This document shows positions 34,108 to 42,100 of a stretch of 46,034 nt of DNA, piece after piece. The DNA is from Opitutia bacterium (GTDB lineage Bacteria; Verrucomicrobiota; Verrucomicrobiia; Opitutales; Opitutaceae): positions 1 through 46,034 of the forward strand of contig CANGHW010000029.1 in assembly GCA_947453695.1 (NCBI GenBank). Direction: 5' to 3'. The notes beneath the pieces were generated by a model. That model ran no database searches, was not told the origin of the DNA, and saw only the letters and a list, made by a program, of their open reading frames with translations. Numbering within the stretch: the stretch's first letter is position 1; each line of letters opens with the position of its first letter. A program made the position numbers and the translations under genes.

Positions 34108-36315
34108 ATGCGCACCCCTTTCGCACAGCTCACCTCACCCCGCCCGCTCGCCGCTACCTCGCCTTGTCCGTGGCTCTGCTTCGCGGCGCTCATCGCGACC
34201 ACCGCGCTCCCCGGCCAAAGCGCACCGTCCTCCCCCGCCACCGATCCCGCCAAGGCCGAGCTCATCGTGCTCGAACAGTTTGAGGTCAGCGCGCAGGGCG
34301 ACGATGGTTACAAGGCCGCCAACGCCATCTCCGGCACGCGTTTCAACACCGCGCTCCTCGATCTCCCGCGCCCCATCGAGGTGATCACGTCCGAATTCAT
34401 CGAGGACATCGGCGCCCGCGAAATCGGCGACGCCCTCCGCTACAGCGGCAGCCTGGCCGACAACGGCACCGCCACGCCCGACGACGTGACCGGAAACAAT
34501 TTCTACAACCGCGGCTTCCAGTCGTTCACCACCTACCGCAACGGCTACCGCTCTTTCGGTGTGGCCGACACGCTCTTCATCGATCGCGTCGAAATTATCA
34601 AAGGCCCGTCGTCCACGTTCTCCGGCACCATCGAGCCCGGCGGCACCATCAACATGCTGACGCGGCGGCCCGGCCCGAACCGCAGCGGCCACGTCCGCCT
34701 CCGCTACGGCGCCTACGACAGTTTCCGCTCGGAGTTGCTCTACAGCACGCCCATCGACGCGCGGAAAAAACTGCGCGTGCTGCTCGGCGCCGCCTACGAA
34801 AACTACGGCAGCCAATACGACTTCGCCGGCCGTGAGCGCAAAGTCTACGGCGGCAACATCCAATACGAACCGGCCCCCCGGACACGCCTCAGTTTCGATT
34901 TCCAGTGGCAGACCACCCGCGGCGTGCAGGCCGTGCCGCCGATCTACTTCGCGTCCACGACGTCCTTCTACGTCCGCGATGTCCCGCGCAGTTTCAACCG
35001 CGCCGGCTCCGAATCCGCGTCCTCGCTCGTGCAGTCGCAATTCGCGGCGGACCTCAGCCAGCAGCTCACGCCGCACTGGGTGTTTCGCACCGGCGCGTAT
35101 TTCCGCGGCCAACGCCAGGGCCGCAACACCATGGCCGGTTCCCAGCAGCTCCTCGTCAACGCCACGACCCGCGCCCGCACCGTCGCGCGCATTCCCACCC
35201 TCCAGTTCACCGGCAACGACAACTACATCGTTCAAGGCAGCCTCCTCGGCGATCACACCTATGGCGAGATCCGGCACAAAGTCTTCCTCGGTTTCGAATA
35301 CCTCGGCGTCGTCGATCAGCGCAGCCAGCAATTTCGCCGCCCCACCAATCCGCCGAACCTCAATGTCGATACCGCCAGTCCCGCCGATTACGCGTTGGGC
35401 GCATGGTCGACCTACACCACGCGTTTCGCCGACACGATCCTCGATTCCGGCCAGCGCGGCTACACGTTGAGCAACATTGTGCAGCTCTTCCGCAGCCGTC
35501 TGCTGCTGATGCAGGGCTATCGCTACGGCCAGTTTTTCCAAAACAACGAGAACCGCCTCAGCCGCACCTCCAACTCCACCTCGCAGGGCGCCGACGTCGG
35601 CAGCTACGGCGCCTCGTATCGGCTCGCCCCGCGCCTCACGTTTTTTGTGAGCTACGCCGAGTCGTTCTCCCCGCAGACCGCGACAGATTTTTCCGGCCGG
35701 CTTTTCGCGCCCGTCACCGGCAAGGGCTGGGACCTCGGCCCCAAGTTCGACCTGATCGAGGGCCGCCTCTCCGGCTCCATCGTGGCCTTCGACATCGAGC
35801 GCTCGAACGTCCTCCAGCCCGATCCCGATCATCCCGGTTTCAACATCGCCTCCGGCCTCGACCGTTCGAAGGGCGTCGAGTTCACACTCAACGCCCGCCT
35901 GATCCGCGCCTGGCAGGTCGTCTTCAGCTACGCCAACCTCGATGTGAAAACGGTCAAGGACCCCACCCGCCCCGCCAACGTCGGACTCTCTCCACCCAAC
36001 GTCGCCCGCCATCAGGCGAATCTCTGGAACCGCTTCTCCTTCTCGGAGGGCATGCTCAAAGGCCTCGGGCTCGGCGTCGGCGTGATCCACGTCGGCGAAC
36101 GCCGCGGCAACGGCAATCTCGTGAACATCCCGGCGTTTCGCTCACCGGCCTACACGAAGGCCGATGCCAACTTCACCTACGCCCGCCGGCTCTTTGGCCG
36201 CAACACGACCTTCGGCCTCGCGCTGCAAAATCTCACCAACGCGGATTACTACGCGAGCTTCTCGTCTCTCAGCGAGCCGCGCAGCGCGACAGCATCGGTG
36301 ACCGTGCGCTTCTGA
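34108..36315 (+). CDS. TonB-dependent outer-membrane receptor
   Basis: 735 residues from ATG 34108, with a signal peptide near LCFAALIATTALPGQS. The segment LIVLEQFEVSAQGDDGYKAA precedes the plug (about 75-200: ISGTRFNTALLDLPRPIEVI, FYNRGFQSFTTYRNGY, RVEIIKGPSSTFSGTIEPGG). The barrel ends FSSLSEPRSATASVTVRF with the terminal Phe. It is a siderophore-receptor-like type by its plug. It follows the FAD oxidoreductase by 34 bases and converges on the AraC gene, with only 24 bases between their stops. The ligand is unknown, but operon position suggests the oxidoreductase substrate. Confidence 0.94.
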   Translation: MRTPFAQLTSPRPLAATSPCPWLCFAALIATTALPGQSAPSSPATDPAKAELIVLEQFEVSAQGDDGYKAANAISGTRFNTALLDLPRPIEVITSEFIEDIGAREIGDALRYSGSLADNGTATPDDVTGNNFYNRGFQSFTTYRNGYRSFGVADTLFIDRVEIIKGPSSTFSGTIEPGGTINMLTRRPGPNRSGHVRLRYGAYDSFRSELLYSTPIDARKKLRVLLGAAYENYGSQYDFAGRERKVYGGNIQYEPAPRTRLSFDFQWQTTRGVQAVPPIYFASTTSFYVRDVPRSFNRAGSESASSLVQSQFAADLSQQLTPHWVFRTGAYFRGQRQGRNTMAGSQQLLVNATTRARTVARIPTLQFTGNDNYIVQGSLLGDHTYGEIRHKVFLGFEYLGVVDQRSQQFRRPTNPPNLNVDTASPADYALGAWSTYTTRFADTILDSGQRGYTLSNIVQLFRSRLLLMQGYRYGQFFQNNENRLSRTSNSTSQGADVGSYGASYRLAPRLTFFVSYAESFSPQTATDFSGRLFAPVTGKGWDLGPKFDLIEGRLSGSIVAFDIERSNVLQPDPDHPGFNIASGLDRSKGVEFTLNARLIRAWQVVFSYANLDVKTVKDPTRPANVGLSPPNVARHQANLWNRFSFSEGMLKGLGLGVGVIHVGERRGNGNLVNIPAFRSPAYTKADANFTYARRLFGRNTTFGLALQNLTNADYYASFSSLSEPRSATASVTVRF

Positions 36316-36339
36316 TTCTCCGGGCCAAGCCCGACCCGG

Positions 36340-37176
36340 TCACTTGACCCGCCGCTCGCGATATTCCGTCGGCGTCATGCCCGTGCAGCGCACAAACGCC
36401 CGCGAAAACACCACCGCGCTGTGGTAGCCCACCTCCCGCGCGATGGTCTCGATCTTGTCCTCCGACTCCGTCAACCGCTCCTGCGCCCACTGCACCCGCA
36501 TGTAAGTCACGTGCTCCATCGGCGTGCGTCCGAGCTCACGCCGACACACCCGCCGCAAATGCTCCGGACTCAACCGGCACTGCCCCGCGAGCGTCGCGAG
36601 CTTCCAATCCGCCGCGAGATCCGCAGCCACCGCCGCCCACAATTTCGAGCTGCGCGAGTCCCCGCGCCACGGCCGCGCAAACCGCCCCACCAGCCCGTGC
36701 GCCAGACTCACCCAGTGATGCACGAGCCCGACATCGCGTCCGCCCTCCCACTCCGCGCGCAACCCCGCCACCACGCGCCAGAGTTCCTCCGCGCCCTGCG
36801 CGAGCCGCAGCGGTGAGTTCGCGCCCACGAGCGGCCGGATGCCCGCCGGCTCCTCGTAGCGCACCCACGCAAACACCCACGCCCGCCCCGGCACCGCGTG
36901 AAACGCATTCAACACCCGCGGCGGCGCGAGGCACAGCGAGCCTGCCCCCACGCGTTGCCAGCGTCCCTCCAACCACACCCGGCCTTCGCCCTCCAACGTC
37001 GCCAGCCCAAAGCTCCCCGACGGCGCGAGCCGCACGCGTCGATAAGGCGCCGCGACCTCATCGATCCCCAGCCACGCGATCCGATGCACGGCCAACTCCG
37101 GACACTGTTTCACATCGAGCGACCACCGCCGCGTCCGCGCCCCATCAATCGTCGTTTCTTCCCACACCGGATTCAT
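36340..37176 (-). CDS. AraC family transcriptional regulator
   Basis: I chose the ATG at 37174-37176 (278 residues, MNPVWEETTIDGARTRRWSL). The N-terminal 170 residues are a cupin-like sensor domain (VRLAPSGSFGLATLEGEGRV, GSLCLAPPRVLNAFHAVPGR). The C-terminal 100 residues hold the two AraC helix-turn-helices: LATLAGQCRLSPEHLRRVCR and IETIAREVGYHSAVVFSRAF, with TGMTPTEYRERR. It is divergent from the PF09370 gene at 37484 across a 307-base region, so it probably controls that cluster. It might also control the adjacent oxidoreductase/receptor pair. Confidence 0.93.
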   Translation of the reverse strand: MNPVWEETTIDGARTRRWSLDVKQCPELAVHRIAWLGIDEVAAPYRRVRLAPSGSFGLATLEGEGRVWLEGRWQRVGAGSLCLAPPRVLNAFHAVPGRAWVFAWVRYEEPAGIRPLVGANSPLRLAQGAEELWRVVAGLRAEWEGGRDVGLVHHWVSLAHGLVGRFARPWRGDSRSSKLWAAVAADLAADWKLATLAGQCRLSPEHLRRVCRRELGRTPMEHVTYMRVQWAQERLTESEDKIETIAREVGYHSAVVFSRAFVRCTGMTPTEYRERRVK

Positions 37177-37197
37177 CGCTCCACCCAAAGCATTTTC

Positions 37198-37275
37198 ACC
37201 ACAGATTACACGAATGAACACGGATCAATCCGCCAGCGCCTTGCTCCCATCCGTGCCATCCGTGGCTAAAATTTA
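37198..37275. repeat. inverted-repeat element of 9-base units (copy 1)
   Basis: Left arm CACAGATTA, CACGAATGA, ACACGGATC (37200-37226). Right arm ATCCGTGCC, ATCCGTGGC (37249-37266), the inverse type. The second full copy is at 43556-43640. Confidence 0.82.
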
Positions 37276-37331
37276 GTCTGCCTTTCCTTCCGTGTATTCC
37301 GTGGGCAACGCTCTTCACCACCAAGCCCCAT

Positions 37332-37355
37332 GTGGAAAATCATCACCCGCATGTG
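37332..37355 (+). promoter_or_regulatory. 24-base shared upstream site, copy 2 (PF09370 gene)
   Basis: GTGGAAAA, then TCATCACCCG, then CATGTG; matches 29636-29659 at 23 of 24 positions. Begins 152 bases before the PF09370 start and lies in the region divergent from an AraC gene, so it is a candidate operator. Confidence 0.5.
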
Positions 37356-37483
37356 TGAACTCCACCCTTCCCGCCCCCGCCCTCGGTCCCTAGTCAGTTA
37401 AGTTCTCCCCGCCCGTCACCCGTCTCTTCGCATTTCCGTCTCTCCACTCTCATCCCTCAACTTTCAACTCCCACCCACCCACC

Positions 37484-38353
37484 ATGCCCAATCCCTGGAC
37501 CGGAAAAGGAAACCCCTACACGCGCGAAGAAGTGCGCGCCCGCCTGCAAGCCACGCTCGACAAGGGCAACGCCCTCATCGCCGCAGGTGCTGGCACCGGC
37601 ATCAGCGCCAAGTTTATCGAGAAGGGCGGCGCTGATCTCATCATCATCTATAATAGCGGTCGCTTCCGCATGATGGGCCACGGCTCCACCGCCGGTATGA
37701 TGGCCTACGGTGACGCCAACGCCATCGCCATGGAGATCGGCGAATACGAGGTGCTCCCCGTCGTCGAGGAAGTCCCCGTCATTTGCGGCGTCCACGCCAC
37801 CGACCCCCGCCGCCGCATGTGGCACTGGCTCGGCCAGGTCAAAGAAATGGGCTTCTCCGGCGTGAACAATTTCCCCACGCACACCATCGTCGACGGCCAT
37901 TTCCGCGGCGTCCTCGAGGAGACCGGCATGAGCGTGAAGAAGGAATATGAGATGATCGCCCTCGCCCGCCGCATGGACCTGTTTTCCATCGTCTACGTCG
38001 GTTCCCCCGAAGAAGCCATCGAGATGGCCAAGGCCGGCGCCGACGCCATCATCGCCCACGTCGGCACCACCGTCGGCGGCAGCATCGGCGTCACGAGCGC
38101 CGTCGTCAGTTGGGACCACACCATCAAGCGCACGCAGGACATCATCGACGCCGCGTCCACGATCCGAAAAGACATCTTCTTCCTCTGCCACGGCGGCCCC
38201 ATCAACACCCCGGAAGACGCCCACCGCGTCATCTCCGCGACCACGTGCGACGGCTTCGTCGGCGCCAGCAGCCTCGAACGCATGGGCGTCGAAGAATCCC
38301 TCACGAACCTCACCCGCAAATTCAAATCCCTGAAACGCTCCCCCAATAAGTAA
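37484..38353 (+). CDS. PF09370 TIM-barrel protein ('PEP hydrolase' family; Tm-1 C-terminal-domain homologue)
   Basis: The 289-residue cytoplasmic protein matches PF09370 along its length: YTREEVRARLQATLDKGNAL, IAAGAGTGISAKFIEKGGAD, LIIIYNSGRFRMMGHGSTAG, PVICGVHATDPRRRMWHWLG, FSGVNNFPTHTIVDGHFRG and FFLCHGGPINTPEDAHRVI. The family was annotated as phosphoenolpyruvate hydrolase, and the same fold forms the C-terminal half of tomato Tm-1 and of fused fungal proteins. Here the N-terminal partner (UPF0261) is a separate gene at 43792-45045. It heads the region-8 cluster and is divergent from AraC. The catalytic reaction is not established. Confidence 0.93.
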   Translation: MPNPWTGKGNPYTREEVRARLQATLDKGNALIAAGAGTGISAKFIEKGGADLIIIYNSGRFRMMGHGSTAGMMAYGDANAIAMEIGEYEVLPVVEEVPVICGVHATDPRRRMWHWLGQVKEMGFSGVNNFPTHTIVDGHFRGVLEETGMSVKKEYEMIALARRMDLFSIVYVGSPEEAIEMAKAGADAIIAHVGTTVGGSIGVTSAVVSWDHTIKRTQDIIDAASTIRKDIFFLCHGGPINTPEDAHRVISATTCDGFVGASSLERMGVEESLTNLTRKFKSLKRSPNK

Positions 38354-38403
38354 GGCACAGTCTCCGCCCCCGTTCTCCGGAGCTCACGCACCCCCGGATA
38401 AAA

Positions 38404-38470
38404 CACCTAGGCACGAAGTAATATCTCCGTCATCTCGTCTTCTCCGTGCCTCTGTGTCTCTGTGGTTAAT
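38404..38470. repeat. 8-base repeat train, CTCCGTGY family (copy 2)
   Basis: The right arm CTCCGTGC, CTCTGTGT, CTCTGTGG, then TTAAT (38442-38470) ends nine bases before the cupin start. A degenerate left arm, CACCTAGG and CACGAAGT, lies at about 38404-38418. Confidence 0.75.
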
Positions 38471-38478
38471 TCCCCTTC

Positions 38479-38928
38479 ATGAACCCCGCCGACCGCCGCT
38501 TCGTCCAAATCGCCGAGGCCATTCGCGAGCCCAACGCATGGACCAACAATGAATGGCTCTGCCGCCCGGACCTCGTTGCCGCCGAGAAACTGCTCCTCGT
38601 GCGCGCCAACATGGATCCGTTTCACTGCCATCCGTTTCACTACCACCCCCACCGCGAGGAAATCATCTACGTGATCTACGGCCGGGCCGAGCAATGGGTC
38701 GGCAACGAATACCGCATCCTGAGCGCCGGTGAGATGGCGCACATCCCCGCCGGCACCATCCACGCCACCTACAACCCCCACGCCGAGCCGCTCGTCTTTC
38801 TCGCGATGCTCTCCCCCGCGAAACTCCCCGACCCCCTCGCCGCCGTCGCCGATCCCCAAGACGTCTCCACTCAGGAACCTTGGGCCAGCCTCCGCCAAAA
38901 CCTCCCCGCCTGCAAAACCCGCCTCTGA
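38479..38928 (+). CDS. cupin-domain protein
   Basis: The 149-residue product carries a single cupin domain. Motif 1 is HPFHYHPHREEIIYVIYG, with possible metal ligands His54, His56 and Glu60/Glu61. Motif 2 is GEMAHIPAGTIHATYNPH. No signal peptide is seen. It follows the PF09370 gene by about 125 bases and has its own repeat train upstream. Cupins of this size are often sugar or keto-acid isomerases, or binding proteins. Its position in the ThuA/Tm-1 cluster suggests it acts on a pathway intermediate, but the reaction is unknown. Confidence 0.87.
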   Translation: MNPADRRFVQIAEAIREPNAWTNNEWLCRPDLVAAEKLLLVRANMDPFHCHPFHYHPHREEIIYVIYGRAEQWVGNEYRILSAGEMAHIPAGTIHATYNPHAEPLVFLAMLSPAKLPDPLAAVADPQDVSTQEPWASLRQNLPACKTRL

Positions 38929-38960
38929 TTACCTCATCCTCAGATACCCCAATCCATTGA

Positions 38961-39089
38961 ACCGCTAATTTCTGCTAATCTGCGCTAATCTCCACGCCCG
39001 GTTTTCGCTCTTCGCCTTCACCGTCAGTGCCTTGATTCGCCGATCAGGCGAATCTTCCGAGCCCGAAAAATTAGCGTAGATTAGCGGTC
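38961..39089. repeat. inverted-repeat element of 10-base units, full copy 2
   Basis: GCTAAT at 38964, 38974 and 38984 (10-base spacing), hairpin GATTCGCC-GATCA-GGCGAATC at 39034-39054, and the right arm AATTAGCGTAGATTAGCGGT near 39069-39088 with TTAGCG at 39071 and 39081. It ends 47 bases before the start of the ThuA fusion. Confidence 0.9.
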
Positions 39090-39135
39090 AAACCCTCTGG
39101 TCCTTTCGCCCCTCGCCCTCGCCCCCTTCCCCGAC

Positions 39136-42100
39136 ATGAAACGCCTCCTCACCCTCGTTACCCTCCTCGCCGTCGCGCTCACCTCCGCGCTCTCCGCCGC
39201 CGAGCCGCTCCGCGTCTACATCCGCTCCGGCCCCAAGTCCCACGGCCCCGGCCAGCACGACCACCCGCGCTTCCTCGCCGACTGGGTCCCGCTCCTCAAC
39301 TCCCGCGGCGCCGTCGCCTCCGGCGGCAACACCTTCCCGACCGCCGCCCAACTCGCCGCCACCGACGTCCTCGTGATCCACGCCCAGAACGGCGGCGACA
39401 TCACCGGCGAAGAGCGCACCAACCTCGAAGCCTACCTCGCCCGCGGCGGCGGCATCGTCGTCATCCACGCCGCCGCCGTCTCCAAAGACACCGACTGGTA
39501 TAAATCCATCATCGGCGGCTCCTGGCGCCAGGGCACCACCCGCTGGCTCGAGGCCCCGATGCACCTCTACTTCACCGACCGCTACCACGCCATCACCCGC
39601 GACGCGTCCAACTGGCAGATGGACGACGAGATCTACTACGACATGGATCTCTCCCCCGACGCCCACGTCCTCGCCGCCGCCTACACCCCCAAGGCCATCG
39701 ACACCGGCGGCCGCGGCAACCGCGAGGCCCAGGCCCGCGCCGCTGAAGCCGTCGCGAAAAACAAGGCCGTTAACATCTACGATATCCAACCCCAGATGTG
39801 GACCTTCGAGCGCACCCTCGCCTCCGCCGCCAAACCCTACCGCGCCTTCGTCTCCATCCCCGGCCACCTCTACGTTAATTTCAACCGCCCCAACTACCGC
39901 GCCCTCCTCCTCCGCGGCATCGCCTGGGCCGGCCAGCGCGCCAACGTCGACGAACTCTGCCGCGGCCAAGAGCTCAGCGAAGCCCTCCGCTACCCCGAGG
40001 GCGGTCCCACTGCTCCTTCCAAGGCCGCCGACAAGATCGAGGTCCACCCCGAGTTCAAACTCTCCCTCGTCGCCTCCGAGCCCCTCATCAACAAGGTCAT
40101 GAACCTCGACTGGGATGAAAAGGGCCGCCTCTGGGTCTGCGAAACCCCCGAATACCCCAACGGCCGCCGCGTCCCTAACACTGCCCCATGGAAAGACTCC
40201 GGCTCCCTCCGCGGCGCCACCGTCGACCGCGTCCCCGAGGACCGCATCTCCATCCTGACCGATACCAACGGCGACGGCATCATGGACAAAAAGCAGGTCT
40301 TCGCCGACGGCCTCGAACTCGTCACCAGTTTCGTCCTCTACAAAAACGGCGTCATCGCCGCCACCTCCCCCGACATCTGGTATCTCGAAGACACCAACGG
40401 CGACGGCGTCTGCGATAAGCGCACCAAGCTCTACACGGGCCTCGGCATCAACGACACCCACGCCGTCATCAATAATCTCCGTTGGGGCATGGACGGCTGG
40501 ATCTACGCCACCCACGGCTACTCCCGCGGCAACGTGACCTCCCCCGACGGCTCCAAGGTCTTCGGCCCCGACGGCTCCGGCGTTGTCCGCTTCAAGCCCG
40601 ACGGCTCCGCCTTCGAGCAATATTCCTCGCGCAACGGCAACACCTGGGGCCTCGAAATCACCTGGGATGGCCAGGTCTTCTGGACCCAGCCTACCAGCGG
40701 CACCGTCTTCTTCCACACCGTCCTCCCCGAGAGCATCCTCGCCAAGGGCAAGATCGCCGGCACCACCTCGTGGAAGGGCCTCATCAAAGACCAGCGCACT
40801 TTCCCCGCCCTCTCCTGGCCCGAGCAGGCCTACGTGCAGATCGACCAGGTCGGCCGCTTCACCGCCGCCGCCGGCTGCGCCATCTACGAGGGCGGCGCCT
40901 GGCCCGCCAAGTGGAACTACAGCTACTTCACCGGCGAACCCACCCTCAACATCGTCCACCACCAATTCGTCCGCCCCGACGGCGTGAGCGTCACCGTCGA
41001 CAAGGAAAAGGGCCGCGAGGAAACCGAGTTCATGCGCAGCACCGATCTCTGGTTCCGCCCCATTGAGACGCGCATCGGCCCCGACGGCGCCCTCTACGTC
41101 GTCGATTTCTACAACCAGGCCGTCATCCACAACGACACCCGCGGACCCCAGCACAGCCCGTCCAACGCCGCCGTCCGCCCCGACCGCGATCACTACTTCT
41201 CCCGTATCTGGCGCGTGCAGCACAAGGAGGCCAAAGTCCTCCCCGCCGTCGCCCTCGACCGCAAAAATCTCCCCGGCCTCCTCGCCGCGATCCAGACGAG
41301 CCCCAACGCCCACGTGAAGAAACTCGCGCTGCGTCTCGCCCAGGAAAACTTCCCCGGCGACACCCGCGTCACCGCCGCCACGCCGAAGATGGGCAGCAGC
41401 GTCCTCGCCCGCTACGAGTCCGCCCGCACCGCCGCCACGCCCGCCCAACGCGCCGCCGTCCTCGCCGACTTCGCCGCCGCCACCGACGACTGGACCAAGT
41501 CCGCCCTCATCGCCGCCGCGAGCGACCACGCCGCCGACTACCTCGCCGACCTCCTCCCTCCCGTAGCGGCGAGCGCCAGCAAGCTGAGTCCCGAGGCGCT
41601 CGTTCCCTTCGTCACAGCCCTCACTCCGTCTCTCACGCTTGCCCAGGCGCCCGCGCTCCTGGCCTCCGCCGCCGCATCTCCCGGACCGCTCGCCGCCGCC
41701 TTCCTCCGCGGCCTCGCGCAATTCACCGCCACCCCACCGGCCCTCGATGCCGCCACCAGCGCCGCGTTGCAAAAACTCCTCGCCGCGCCTGCCACCTCCG
41801 CCGCCGCCCTCGGCGTCGCCCCCAAGTGGGACTCCGCCAGCGCCCTCGCCGCCACCGTCTCCGCCACCGCCCAGCGTCTCCTCACGGACCTTGCCGCGCC
41901 GGCCACCTCCGACACCGCCCGCGGGGAAATCGCCGCCGCACTCGTCGGCCTCCCCGCCACCCGCTCCGCCGCGCTCGCGAAAATCGGCGCGCTCCTCAGC
42001 GATCCCGCGACGCCCGCCGCCATCACCACCCCGCTCCTCGCCACGGTCGGCGAGCTCGCCGGTCGCGAGCCGGCCACGGTGTTGATCAACGCCTTCGTCG

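Larger units (their letters stand above)
37177..37483. other. 307-base divergent control region
   Basis: No gene seen. It lies between the AraC start (minus) and the PF09370 start (plus). It contains the full 9-base inverted repeat element (37198-37275), the 24-base shared site (37332-37355) and a pyrimidine-rich leader (about 37417-37478). Confidence 0.75.

Noticed and set aside
36316..36339. A terminator between the second TonB receptor and the AraC gene (CCGGG/CCCGG)
   Set aside because: The stem is only five base pairs with no T-tract; too weak to list.
38404..39089. Possible CRISPR array in the repeat-rich intergenic regions
   Set aside because: Units are only 8-10 bases with no unique spacers, and there are no cas genes.
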